A stretch of 64,000 bases of DNA from Candidatus Minthosoma equi (GCA_018064885.1 JAGHUI010000003.1:1-64000), one strand, 5' to 3'. Positions 1-8,349 are shown, numbered from the stretch's first letter. Notes: generated from the letters alone by a model not told the origin. A program made the numbers and translations.

Positions 1-105
1 ATGTTCAACAGGGCGGGAATTAAACTGCTTAGGGCGAAAATCATCTATGCGGACTACGGAGAAAGGATACTAACTTGCCACTAAATTGACGCAGAACCGA
101 AATTC

Positions 106-264
106 TTGCGTACGGAACGTGATAAGATTCTTCTGGTGAACGGTGCTTGACAGGTGGGAAAACCGTTTCTCATCAGGTACGTCGGTAAGAAACTATATAA
201 GAATTTTGTAGAGATAAACCTCAAGGAAGACAAGGAAACAGACCATGTATTTGCAACATCCTGA
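106..264 (+). pseudogene. Relic of an AAA ATPase N-terminus (AAA_14/DUF4143 type)
   Basis: Reading from base 121 gives DKILLVNGA, a stop (TGA at 148-150), then QVGKP and about 30 further ATPase-like residues (FLIRYVGKKLYKNFVEI). In intact members of this ATPase family the P-loop reads GARQVGKT. Here the Arg codon has become TGA and the final Thr has become Pro, so the nucleotide-binding loop is destroyed. The frame ends at a second stop at 262-264. No other part of the ATPase is present. The related intact gene at 3713-5053 shows that the family is carried in this region. This is a dead fragment. Confidence 0.6.
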
Positions 265-300
265 CGAGGTAAACGAAGAGGTTATTTTACCAGAACTTGA

Positions 301-468
301 GCCTTTGTTATAGGATATAGAAAGGAAAAAAGAGAAATTTCATTAGTGAAAATTGAATTTTCGTTCACATCTCACTATATTAAGGGCATAAACTTCAAAA
401 CAGCCTTCGATGATGCAGTCAAAGAGTATTTCGGAGTAAAGACAGATTACTATGATTGGAACAATTAA
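301..468 (+). pseudogene. C-terminal fragment of an unidentified gene
   Basis: An open frame with no convincing start follows a stop at 298-300 and runs to TAA at 466-468. The peptide begins AFVIGYRKEKREISLVKIEF and ends VKTDYYDWNN. It reads like the natural C-terminus of a larger protein whose 5' part is missing. I do not recognise the family. It may belong to the same decayed ATPase or to a different neighbour. The rest of bases 1-490 holds nothing else I can support. Confidence 0.35.
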
Positions 469-490
469 CAATTTTAGATTTTTATAAACA

Positions 491-1828
491 ATGAATCTAC
501 CTCAACTATATGACAATTTTAGCCTCTGGCATAACAGGAATGCACAACCTTTCATGTTGTTTGACATAGTTAATGCAACAGAGAATGATCATACATGTTT
601 ACTACAGCGTCTGTTAGCATGGACAGATAGGAACGGAAAGAGAATATTCCTGGAGTCATTCCTTGCTGATGCACTGGGACTAAATGCTAATGGCATCACG
701 GACGTTTTTATCACAGACCAGCAATCTGCTCTCGGCATTAAAGATGGTGGAAAGGGGATGATAGATTTGTTCATTTCATACAAGGACAGCAAAGGTACGA
801 AGAAGAGCATAATCATTGAGAATAAGATAAATGATGCTTGTGATACAGATAATCAACTGAATCGTTATGTCTATACTCTGATCGAGCCTCAACAGAGTTT
901 TGACGAATGGATTGGTGATCCTGTTTATCTCTGTGCTGGTTATGATGCCAGCGAGAATGTTTATGAGAATATCCGTGTGGTGTATCTTACAAAGGATGGT
1001 CAGAAGGAGCCTTCTACCAAGAGCCTGAACGAGGTACTTAAGAATAACCTTGGACAGAGTTATGTTCCCATGAATTATGTAGAGGACATCCTGCCTTGGT
1101 TAAAGGAAAACGTTCTGCCGCAATGTCCTTACGATGATAAAGGAATACTCATTGCTGGCGTGCAGCAGTACATAGCATATCTTGAATATCTCCTTAAGCC
1201 AACAGAAGGACTATGGATGCCGTACGAGGAGATAAGAAAGGAGTTCACCTCTTTGACAGACATAGAACTATATGAATGTCTTGGAGAAATTCAGTTGGAC
1301 GATGCTGTTGATAAAGATTCCGCAACATACAAGGCATTCCTGAAGCAGATAAATATTTTCCGCGAATATATGTTTGATGACTCGGCATCTCTTGCTGACG
1401 GCTGGACAGTGCATGTCACACCATCCTTTATCTGCCTTTACAAAAAAGCATGGCAAACTAACGAGGAACGTAAATACAACGCTCCATCTCTAATCTACAC
1501 CTGCTCTATGTCACAGTACAAGCAAGGTAAGGGAGCAAACATAGAGTGGAAACTTATCCTTACACATCTGCCTGTTGGTAGTGCAAGAAGAAACCATCCT
1601 GAGCAATATACATCCAGACTGTATCGTGCTCTGCGCTCTCTGAACATGTATGATGGCAAGGTCAGAACATCAAACCATGACCGTGATCATATCTTTGGTG
1701 ATGCCCGTAGAATTGATGTCAATTTTGATGTAAACGACAAAACACAGAGAGTTTGTTATCTCAACGAATTCATAGATAGCATAACGGCTGAAACCCTGGT
1801 AATAGATGCAGCGCTAAAAAATATTTGA
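491..1828 (+). CDS. PD-(D/E)XK nuclease family protein (PDDEXK_4-like)
   Basis: Predicted cytoplasmic protein of 445 residues with a PD-(D/E)XK nuclease fold near its N-terminus. Asp92 (MIDLF), Glu110 and Lys112 (IIIENKIN) form the D...ExK catalytic set, with Asn between the last two. Gln122 and Tyr126 (QLNRY) match the QxxxY element that often follows this core. The LLQRLLAW segment before the core is typical of PDDEXK_4 proteins in phage and defence islands. The C-terminal half (about 240-445) has no motif I recognise. It is the first gene of a tight + strand group with two unknown or nuclease-like genes and a hydrolase, which suggests a shared role. The nuclease fold is well supported; the substrate is unknown. 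Confidence 0.78.
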   Translation: MNLPQLYDNFSLWHNRNAQPFMLFDIVNATENDHTCLLQRLLAWTDRNGKRIFLESFLADALGLNANGITDVFITDQQSALGIKDGGKGMIDLFISYKDSKGTKKSIIIENKINDACDTDNQLNRYVYTLIEPQQSFDEWIGDPVYLCAGYDASENVYENIRVVYLTKDGQKEPSTKSLNEVLKNNLGQSYVPMNYVEDILPWLKENVLPQCPYDDKGILIAGVQQYIAYLEYLLKPTEGLWMPYEEIRKEFTSLTDIELYECLGEIQLDDAVDKDSATYKAFLKQINIFREYMFDDSASLADGWTVHVTPSFICLYKKAWQTNEERKYNAPSLIYTCSMSQYKQGKGANIEWKLILTHLPVGSARRNHPEQYTSRLYRALRSLNMYDGKVRTSNHDRDHIFGDARRIDVNFDVNDKTQRVCYLNEFIDSITAETLVIDAALKNI

Positions 1829-1844
1829 CTAACCCAACTACAAC

Positions 1845-2165
1845 TTGGTCATGATGATATTCAGAACTGTCATTTCAATCAGCGGAAAGACTTCGCGGGT
1901 TGACGCAGTTGAAACCTTAATACGTGAGGTAGGCAAACGAACAGGCGTGATGGACAATGAACTGGGATTGTATATTCCTTTTCAGGCTGTCATGCAAGTC
2001 ATTGAGGGAGAAAACGATCATGAGGGTAATATCATCTTCATGGAACGTACAGCAAACGGTGAGATCATCCTCAAATGCGAGGAAGGACCCCGTTCATTGT
2101 TTGCTCTGGAAGCGGCACTCCAAGAGTACTTCGAAGTTGAGATTGACGATTACGAATGGGAATAG
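1845..2165 (+). CDS. Small acidic hypothetical protein
   Basis: 106 residues starting 16 bases after the nuclease stop; an ATG six bases further in (1851) would also serve as a start. The protein is acidic at its C-terminus (EVEIDDYEWE) and has no signal peptide or membrane segment. I do not recognise the family. Alternating hydrophobic residues in VMQVIEGENDHEGNIIFMER suggest beta strands. Its place between two predicted nucleases, in the same direction and with short gaps, suggests co-transcription. It could be a regulator, inhibitor or partner of the nuclease, but that is inference. Confidence 0.6.
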   Translation: MVMMIFRTVISISGKTSRVDAVETLIREVGKRTGVMDNELGLYIPFQAVMQVIEGENDHEGNIIFMERTANGEIILKCEEGPRSLFALEAALQEYFEVEIDDYEWE

Positions 2166-2190
2166 AGTTTTTTAATAAAGTTAGGAAACC

Positions 2191-2844
2191 ATGTCATATA
2201 TAGCAGTAAACTATGGAGAGCTTGCTCCATACAAGGTGGAGCGAGTTGCAGGCAATGGAATAAAGAAAATCACATGGGATAAGATTGCATCTCAGGATAC
2301 AAAGATGCCTTTCGATGTCTATATCGTACCGGCAAAGGAAGCATGGGCATGGGGAGACTACGTCAGAAGTCAGAAACATCTGCAAGAGTTATTCAACTGC
2401 GTGTATCTGCTATGGGGGCACGATTTTATCTATGCAGGAAAATCCATTGACGGCGACCGCATTCTTGGACACATCGAGTACGATGACACATCTGACTTCG
2501 ACTATCAGATGCTGTTCGTTCCCAATAGCGATAATCCTGCCACGAAGGCATACAGGACAAGCAACTTCATGGCATACTTGGAGTCTGAGTTGATAGACAG
2601 AATCAGAACTAACAATCCTTATTGCCACAATGTGATAGTGGAAAAGAACAGGGAGAAGAACAAGCAAGATCTGAACCAGAATGCCGACAAGGAGGATTTT
2701 GCTGCAAATATAATAGGTCTGATTGTTGAAGTGTTTATGGATATCTCATATTGTGGTTATTTATTACCGGAGGAGAAGAAAACTCAGCCATTAGACAATG
2801 ATCCAGAAGAAGCTGATCCAGAAAAAGATGATTTAGAAAGATGA
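2191..2844 (+). CDS. GIY-YIG nuclease-like protein
   Basis: 217 residues. Between residues 71 and 133 the spacing of GIY-YIG nucleases is visible: VYL (71-73) in place of GIY, IYAGKS (80-85) in place of YIGKS, then Arg90 and His94 (GDRILGH), and a Glu in YLESELI (131 or 133) that could bind metal. The match is degenerate in the first motif, so this call rests on spacing and on the conserved Arg, His and Glu. The last 25 residues are highly charged (DNDPEEADPEKDDLER) and likely disordered. The gene follows the small acidic gene by 25 bases and overlaps the next gene by four bases, so translation is probably coupled. Confidence 0.55.
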   Translation: MSYIAVNYGELAPYKVERVAGNGIKKITWDKIASQDTKMPFDVYIVPAKEAWAWGDYVRSQKHLQELFNCVYLLWGHDFIYAGKSIDGDRILGHIEYDDTSDFDYQMLFVPNSDNPATKAYRTSNFMAYLESELIDRIRTNNPYCHNVIVEKNREKNKQDLNQNADKEDFAANIIGLIVEVFMDISYCGYLLPEEKKTQPLDNDPEEADPEKDDLER

Positions 2845-3644
2845 TTATGAAGAAGCTTCTATACATACATGGCTACAACGGCTCGCCAGAAGGGGGCAGC
2901 TGTAGATTATTCAGAAAGCACATGCCACAGGATGAGTGGCAGGTGATAGGGATGGACTACACGCAGGATGACTGTGCTGTAGCCCTGAAGGAGATACGTG
3001 AGACAATAGAGCGTGAGGGAATAGAGCTTGTGGTTGGCTCGTCGCTCGGCGGTTTTCTCACGCTGCTTACAACAGGCATAAAACGCATAGTGATTAATCC
3101 ATGCTACCTGCCTTCTGTGGAACTGCCAAAGCTCGGTCCAAACAACGGTCTGCCAGCACCCTCTAAGGAGATGCTGGCTACTTATGCTGCGTTTGAACCA
3201 CAACTGAAGACATTCAGCGACGAGGAACGCTTTCTCATAACGGGTTATTTTGCAGAGGAAGACGAATTACTGGGAGACCGCTATCAGGATGTGTTCGAAG
3301 AAGATGTGCATGGATTCTACGATATTCCAGGTGGTCACCATGTCTGTGAAGAAGCGGTGAGGATAATATGTCGTCCTTTTACTCCTGAATACCAATACTT
3401 GAAGCGTGCCCACAAGGAATCTTTCAAGAACAAAGAGAGCATCCTCCGCTCTCAGGTGTGCGGCTGCTTCTCTTGCTTAAAGACCTTTGCTCCAGGCGAA
3501 GTGACATTTCGCGAAGAGATGGATGGACAACAAACTGCATGGTGTCCATACTGTGACATTGACGCAGTATTAGGCGATGCTACTGGCTATCCAATAACTT
3601 CGGATTTCTTGAAAGAGATGAAAAAGGAGTGGTTTGGGGGCTAG
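2841..3644 (+). CDS. YqiA/YcfP-family alpha/beta hydrolase fused to a C-terminal zinc ribbon
   Basis: 267 residues. Residues 1-180 are an alpha/beta hydrolase of the YqiA/UPF0227 type, with HGYNGSPEGG (10-19) near the start, nucleophile Ser68 in GSSLGG and a late His pair (166-167) that supplies the catalytic His. Residues 200-267 form a second module with Cys207, Cys209, Cys212, Cys235 and Cys238 (CGCFSC...CPYC) and GDATGYPITSDFL. This resembles a stand-alone bacterial 'cytoplasmic protein' zinc-ribbon family. The fusion is unusual; the shorter paralogue at 22486-23085 lacks it. The ATG at 2841 overlaps the upstream stop. A second ATG at 2847 is equally plausible. Confidence 0.72.
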   Translation: MIMKKLLYIHGYNGSPEGGSCRLFRKHMPQDEWQVIGMDYTQDDCAVALKEIRETIEREGIELVVGSSLGGFLTLLTTGIKRIVINPCYLPSVELPKLGPNNGLPAPSKEMLATYAAFEPQLKTFSDEERFLITGYFAEEDELLGDRYQDVFEEDVHGFYDIPGGHHVCEEAVRIICRPFTPEYQYLKRAHKESFKNKESILRSQVCGCFSCLKTFAPGEVTFREEMDGQQTAWCPYCDIDAVLGDATGYPITSDFLKEMKKEWFGG

Positions 3645-3712
3645 TCAAAAACTGGTATTGGTCATTAACACACTATTGCTCATAGAATAGCATTTGGTAT
3701 CCCGACTACACT

Positions 3713-5053
3713 TTATAGTAATCCCGTCATATATACTGGAATCAAGATCGTTTGCTCATCGCGTCGTAGGTCTTTCGTATATATCAGGTATCTTCGGTCT
3801 ATTCGTGATGAAAATTTAGTGCAGAATGCGTCCAATGAAGGATGATTGCTATACCCCTCCGACTTCACCTCCAATGGCCATATCTTTGCACCCCGTGACA
3901 GTAAGAAATCTATTTCATAGTTATGTTTGTCGTCTTTCGGCCATGTGTAGTAGAATAACTTGTTGCCTGCTGCACGTAACATTTGAGCCACAAGATTTTC
4001 ATATATATATCCAAGATTAACGGACAATCTGTCGCTTAACAACTTGTCATATATAACATTTTCAGTATATTTCTTATCCCAGAAACACAACGTTATCATC
4101 AATCCTGTGTCACAGACATACATCTTAAAACGGTTCTTATCTTCTTCAAGCGACAAGCCAACATTTGGGTCATCGGCATGATAGCATATGTTTACTGTCT
4201 TACTATCCTCAAGCGAAATCAGTAAATCCGTCATGGTATCTGTAGGCACTCCCTTGATAACAGAAGTTGGAGCAAATCGTGATACGCCTTTGCTTAATTG
4301 TGCAGGAATGCTCATGAACAAGCGACCCAATTTGCCTGTTTTGTCTAATTTCCGAAAATCATCTTCGTAAAGTTTGATGATCTTCCTCTTGACTGCATCG
4401 ACTGCCTTTATGTTCTTTGTGTCCAGATAGGCATTGACCGCCTGTGGCATTCCACCTACAAGCATATAGAGACGTAGGTCTCGCATGCGACTTCTATTGA
4501 GGTCATCCCCCATACTCATACGCTTTTCCAAAGTCTGCCGGAGTAACGGAATGGTGGCTTTATCACCCATTGCCCAACGAAACTCTTCATAGTCCATCGG
4601 GAACATCTCCAAACGATCCTCCTCGCTGGGTATTGTGATATTTTCAGTGTTTTTCTTGATGCTAATCAGTGAACCTGTTTCGATATAATCGTAGCGGTGG
4701 TCTGCAACAAGATATTTTATTGCTTGACGTGCCATTGGACACTTCTGTACCTCATCAAAGATGATAACAGATTCTCGCGGATAAAGTGTCTTATGGTATT
4801 TGCTTTGTAGATAGAGAAATACATAATCCAAGTCCTCCATGTTTTCACTGAAGAGCTGATGAATATCTTTTCCAGCCTTATTGAAGTCTATAAGGATGTA
4901 CGATCGATATTCGTTCTGGGCAAATTGTTCTACAATCGTAGATTTGCCTATACGTCTGGCGCCTTCTATCATTAAAGCACTTCTGCCATCGTTTTCTTTC
5001 TTCCACTCCAGAATATCGGAGTATATTTTGCGTTCAAAAATACGTTCGATCAT
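3713..5053 (-). CDS. AAA family ATPase with DUF4143 C-terminal domain
   Basis: 446 residues. The N-terminal AAA_14 domain has the P-loop GARRIGKST (31-39) and Walker B VIIFDE with Asp100-Glu101. The C-terminal DUF4143 region contains YEIDFLLSRG followed by LEVKS, a PD-(D/E)XK-like Asp...Glu-x-Lys arrangement seen in this family. These ATPases are abundant and often multicopy in Bacteroidales; their cellular role is not settled. The gene is transcribed alone, towards the hydrolase/zinc-ribbon gene. It has its own promoter with three 33-base-spaced repeats just upstream. It appears intact, unlike the ATPase relic at the left edge. Confidence 0.85.
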   Translation of the reverse strand: MIERIFERKIYSDILEWKKENDGRSALMIEGARRIGKSTIVEQFAQNEYRSYILIDFNKAGKDIHQLFSENMEDLDYVFLYLQSKYHKTLYPRESVIIFDEVQKCPMARQAIKYLVADHRYDYIETGSLISIKKNTENITIPSEEDRLEMFPMDYEEFRWAMGDKATIPLLRQTLEKRMSMGDDLNRSRMRDLRLYMLVGGMPQAVNAYLDTKNIKAVDAVKRKIIKLYEDDFRKLDKTGKLGRLFMSIPAQLSKGVSRFAPTSVIKGVPTDTMTDLLISLEDSKTVNICYHADDPNVGLSLEEDKNRFKMYVCDTGLMITLCFWDKKYTENVIYDKLLSDRLSVNLGYIYENLVAQMLRAAGNKLFYYTWPKDDKHNYEIDFLLSRGAKIWPLEVKSEGYSNHPSLDAFCTKFSSRIDRRYLIYTKDLRRDEQTILIPVYMTGLL

Positions 5054-5075
5054 ATGTGTGTCATTTAATCTAGTG

Positions 5076-5106
5076 CAAAGTTATTAAAATTAAATGAAAT
5101 AGCAAA
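5076..5106 (-). promoter_or_regulatory. Bacteroidota promoter of the DUF4143 ATPase gene
   Basis: On the - strand, TTTG (complement of 5103-5106) is followed after exactly 19 bases by TAACTTTG (complement of 5076-5083). This matches the Bacteroidota primary sigma consensus TTTG-(19-21)-TAnnTTTG. The -7 box lies about 22 bases before the ATG at 5053. Confidence 0.75.
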
Positions 5107-5129
5107 GTATGTGAGGGTAAATTCTATTA

Positions 5130-5207
5130 TTCCCTTAATTTTATTTTACTATATATCTATTGTTCCCTTAATTTTAAATTCTCATTATTATGTCATTCCC
5201 TTAATTT
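5130..5207. repeat. Three direct repeats of TTCCCTTAATTTTA at 33-base spacing
   Basis: Copies begin at 5130, 5163 and 5196. The first two match over 14 bases and the third over 12 (TTCCCTTAATTT). The period is exactly 33 bases, about three helical turns, which places the repeats on one face of the DNA. They lie just upstream of the -33 box of the ATPase promoter, where an activator or repressor could bind. The sequence around them is AT-rich and otherwise empty. Confidence 0.7.
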
Positions 5208-5308
5208 GAACTATAATTCTGTAATAGTATCTCAATACCTGCTATAGACTCGTATGAACTCAAAAAGTCGGTTGGCACACCTTCGGTTGTCAAGCATACG
5301 CAAATACT

Positions 5309-5584
5309 CGATTCCATTATTATATAAATGAGATTCGAAATGCTGTACTTGTTGTTCATGGCGAGAAGGCTCACTCACGCTACTTCGGCGAGAATGCTTA
5401 CGAGTATATGATGACTGGCAAGGCAGAAGGTTATGATACCGTACGTAAGCCAAATCCTGCACCAGAAAACAAGGAACTCCTCATCATTCCAGGAGCCTCA
5501 CACTGTGATCTTTACGATGGTGGCAAGAACAAGGTTATACCTTGGGATAAGCTTGAGTCATTTTTCAACGACAACATGAAATAA
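5309..5584 (+). pseudogene. C-terminal relic of an alpha/beta hydrolase
   Basis: The frame ending at TAA 5582-5584 encodes AVLVVHGEKAHSRYFGENAY and later LLIIPGASHCDLYDGG, then ends ESFFNDNMK. The HGEKAHSRYF and GASHCDLYDGG segments resemble the catalytic Asp and His region at the end of dienelactone-hydrolase-like enzymes. The nucleophile half and any start codon are missing. The sequence upstream of about 5333 no longer looks coding. The fragment is dead; the remaining 606-base interval also holds the ATPase promoter and repeats. Confidence 0.65.
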
Positions 5585-5659
5585 ATGCAAGAAATTCACT
5601 TATCTGCTATTTGAAGCCAGGGAGAACTCTTTGAGTTTATGGGAATTTGGAATCTACTG

Positions 5660-6271
5660 CTACTTCACAAACCCAACCTTGTCGGCATCTGTAATCTCTC
5701 GGATCACACGGCAAGGATTTCCTGCAGCAACCACACGAGGTGGAATGTCATGTGTCACGATGCTACCGCAACCAATGACTGCACCCTCGCCGATGGTCAC
5801 ACCAGCCATGATCTTAACGTCACCTGCTATCCATGCCTTATCTCCAATAGTGATACGTCCTCCGATGAGAGCACCCTGTGCACGTTCTTCTGGGTCAAGG
5901 CTGTGGTTTGCGCTATACATTCCAACGTTAGGACCAATCAGCACATTATGGCCAATGGTAATGCGTGAGCAGTCGAGCAACACGGCACCAAAGTTGATAT
6001 AGACATTGTTACCAATGTAGATGTTCTTGCCGAACTCACACTTGAATGTAGGTTCCACATACACGTTCTCACCAATACTGCCGAATAGTTGTTTGAGAAG
6101 CACCTTGCGTTCCTCTACCTGTTCATCGGTTGTTTGGTTGTATTTGTTGAAGATGTTCTTTGCATCTACTCTGCGATTGAAGAGGTCTTCGTCAAAGTCA
6201 TCATAAATCATGTCGAGCTGCATCTTCTCCCATGCAGTAAGGTTCCGATTCTGTTCCATAGGACAAATCAT
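5660..6271 (-). CDS. Maltose/galactoside O-acetyltransferase-like sugar acetyltransferase
   Basis: 203 residues, the normal size for the LacA/Maa group of left-handed beta-helix acetyltransferases, which move acetyl from acetyl-CoA to a sugar hydroxyl. An N-terminal helical segment containing LTAWEKMQLD (11-20) is the Maa substrate-cap region. Hexapeptide repeats run from about 75 to 190 (IYIGNNV, ITIGHNV, ITIGDKAWIAGDV, VTIGEGAVIG), with catalytic His123 in SANHSLD. It lies 46 bases downstream of an acyltransferase gene on the same strand, so both may modify surface or exported glycans. An alternative start at Met5 exists. The true sugar acceptor cannot be read from sequence. Confidence 0.88.
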   Translation of the reverse strand: MICPMEQNRNLTAWEKMQLDMIYDDFDEDLFNRRVDAKNIFNKYNQTTDEQVEERKVLLKQLFGSIGENVYVEPTFKCEFGKNIYIGNNVYINFGAVLLDCSRITIGHNVLIGPNVGMYSANHSLDPEERAQGALIGGRITIGDKAWIAGDVKIMAGVTIGEGAVIGCGSIVTHDIPPRVVAAGNPCRVIREITDADKVGFVK

Positions 6272-6317
6272 TTACAATTTTGACAATTTACCATTTACAA
6301 TTCATGAATGGCGAATT

Positions 6318-7460
6318 TTATTTTTTTAACCAATGTTCCTTCAGCCAAGCACGAACAGGAAGGTCGTACAGCTTCAAGGCGGCCCATGCATTCATGATGA
6401 CAAGGATTGTGGTGGTAATAGCCACAAAGATGTGTGTGCTGACTGGCGAGTCCAAGTGACGCTGTGCCCATGACATGTGCATGTAAAGCACCGGATAATG
6501 AGTAATGTAAAGAGGGAACGAAATATCGCCCAAGAACTTGCATATCTTAGTACTTACCTTGCCAGTGACCTTACTGCCAGCACCTGTGACAAGGACAAGA
6601 GGGAAGAGCACCAATACGCAGAAGAGCTGATATGCACCATCCACGATGTTGCCGCCGCCCATATACTTAGGCACGTTGAACATGCCGAAGACGATGAGTG
6701 AGGTAATGAGGAAACCATGATTTGACTTGATCATCTTGCCCATGCGTGACATCAGCAAACCGATGAGGAATGGATAGAGCAAACGAGTGAAGGCAAGATA
6801 CACATGCTCTGGATTGAATACGAATCCACCGTTGATGTAATAGAAGTAATCAGTTTCCGTCAGGTTGCCAAATATATTGAGATTCAAAGCAATGTCTGCG
6901 GTCAGGACAGCTGAGCCCATTGCCAGTATCGCCAATCCCCAAGTAGGCAGGAAACGGAAAATGAAGGCATAGAGGATATTGGCAATATACTCATAGATGA
7001 GTGTCCATACAGGACCATTGATGCTTGACAGCTCACCCCATCCACGGATGTCCCACGACTGCGTGAATGGAATGCAGAACAAAGTGAGCACCGCCTGGAG
7101 CATCAGGAAATGCCAAGGTGCACTATCCACGGCTCCAAACACATCTACGCTACCCGAATAGTAGAAGAAGATGATGCCCATCAGTACACCAATCAGAAGC
7201 ATAGGATGCAGACGTGCGATACGACGCTTGAAGAAGCCCTTGTAACCCATCTGGTCAAAACGATCCTGATAAGCATAGCCAAGAACGTAACCCGAAAGGG
7301 CAAAGAAGAAATCGACAGCAAGGTAGCCATGCGCCATGATGTTGTTCGTGATGTCGGCAGAATAGCATTCCATCATGTGGAAGCCAACGACACAGAGTGC
7401 TGCCACACCTCTGAGTCCGTCCAAGACCTCATATCTTGGTTTTGATTCTAAGTAAGCCAT
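6318..7460 (-). CDS. Acyltransferase family 3 (OafA-like) membrane protein
   Basis: 380 residues, with about ten hydrophobic membrane segments. LDGLRGVAALCVVGFHMME near the N-terminus is the hallmark of acyltransferase-3 proteins, and the following YLAVDFFFALSGYVLGY and RRIARLHPMLL match the family. These proteins carry acyl groups, usually acetyl, across the inner membrane to O-antigens, exopolysaccharides or peptidoglycan. It sits between a LuxR-type regulator and the sugar acetyltransferase, all on the - strand. The acyl acceptor is unknown. Confidence 0.88.
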   Translation of the reverse strand: MAYLESKPRYEVLDGLRGVAALCVVGFHMMECYSADITNNIMAHGYLAVDFFFALSGYVLGYAYQDRFDQMGYKGFFKRRIARLHPMLLIGVLMGIIFFYYSGSVDVFGAVDSAPWHFLMLQAVLTLFCIPFTQSWDIRGWGELSSINGPVWTLIYEYIANILYAFIFRFLPTWGLAILAMGSAVLTADIALNLNIFGNLTETDYFYYINGGFVFNPEHVYLAFTRLLYPFLIGLLMSRMGKMIKSNHGFLITSLIVFGMFNVPKYMGGGNIVDGAYQLFCVLVLFPLVLVTGAGSKVTGKVSTKICKFLGDISFPLYITHYPVLYMHMSWAQRHLDSPVSTHIFVAITTTILVIMNAWAALKLYDLPVRAWLKEHWLKK

Positions 7461-7474
7461 TGTTTTTGTATAAA

Positions 7475-7492
7475 CGTTTAAACTGTTAAACG
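7475..7492 (-). promoter_or_regulatory. Inverted repeat between the LuxR-type and acyltransferase genes
   Basis: CGTTTAA, a four-base loop ACTG, then TTAAACG: a perfect seven-base stem. It sits just before the acyltransferase start and just after the regulator stop on the - strand. It may be a weak terminator of the regulator gene or an operator. The T tract is poor, so neither role is certain. Confidence 0.35.
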
Positions 7493-7508
7493 ATTAAAAT
7501 TTTGTTAT

Positions 7509-8264
7509 TCACTCAATAAGCCCAAGCTTTTTTGCTTTGAAGCAAGCTTCGGTCGTATTGCTGACCTGCAATTTCTCTATGATGTTCTGCCTGTGGCGGT
7601 CAACTGTATTTTTGCTGATGCCCATTATTCCTGCAATCTCTTTGCTGGCAAGTCCTTTTTGAATGTACTGCAGCAGTTCTTTTTCTCGATTACTCAGTAT
7701 TGAGCGCAGTTCAGAGATGTCGATGCGACGTTCCTCACCTGTCAGCTTATGTATCAGTCGGGCATGAGTGAACGACTCCTTCGTCAACTTGTATATACAA
7801 AGCGCATAGCAGATGCCTTGTTTGCCTTCGCTCGGGAAATACTGTATGCGATGTATAATAGGATGGTACTTGCCATCAGCATCGTGCATACTGATTATCT
7901 GCTCCATATACCAAGGGAATCCCTCGCTGACGTTCTGTGGTGTCAGCATTCGGTTGAAGAACTTCAGTTCCTGAAGGTTCTGAATCACCAGATTGTCAGG
8001 ATTGATGCAAGAGATAATCTCTTCCTCGAATACAGAATCCACAAACAAATGTGTGCCAGCTTTTCCTATGCCAAGAACCTCTGCCGTCTTGCCCAGAAAG
8101 ATGTGGCACTTACCTGTTCTCATATTGTTAAGTGCAACAATGGCATTGTCGCACATGGCATACGTTTCTGCGAAGTTCAGCAATCGCTGTTCCTCGGCTT
8201 CCAAATGTACTCCGTCTTGCTGGCTCATAAAGCGAGACACAAGTTTGTCGTTTATTTCAACCAT
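7509..8264 (-). CDS. LuxR-type helix-turn-helix transcriptional regulator
   Basis: 251 residues. The last 65 residues form a GerE/LuxR HTH: LSNREKELLQYIQKGLASKE, then IAGIMGISKNTVDRHRQNI and EKLQVSNTTEA. The N-terminal 170 residues look like a PAS-type sensory region (NPDNLVIQNLQELKFFNRML, then PWYMEQIISMHDADGKYHPI). There is no receiver Asp pocket, so it is not a classical response regulator. It probably senses a small ligand or intracellular state. Its closest candidates for control are the acyl- and acetyltransferase genes downstream on the same strand, but that is inference from position. Confidence 0.85.
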   Translation of the reverse strand: MVEINDKLVSRFMSQQDGVHLEAEEQRLLNFAETYAMCDNAIVALNNMRTGKCHIFLGKTAEVLGIGKAGTHLFVDSVFEEEIISCINPDNLVIQNLQELKFFNRMLTPQNVSEGFPWYMEQIISMHDADGKYHPIIHRIQYFPSEGKQGICYALCIYKLTKESFTHARLIHKLTGEERRIDISELRSILSNREKELLQYIQKGLASKEIAGIMGISKNTVDRHRQNIIEKLQVSNTTEACFKAKKLGLIE

Positions 8265-8349
8265 AATTTTGAGAATACTATATGGTTATTTATTATCTTG
8301 ACTATTTATATAAGAAAAGAAAATTTCCTCTTATTCTATTATTTTTCTA

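Noticed and set aside
5232-5462. 76-codon - strand frame near the hydrolase relic
   Set aside because: It lies opposite the relic's recognisable hydrolase reading frame and has no motif.
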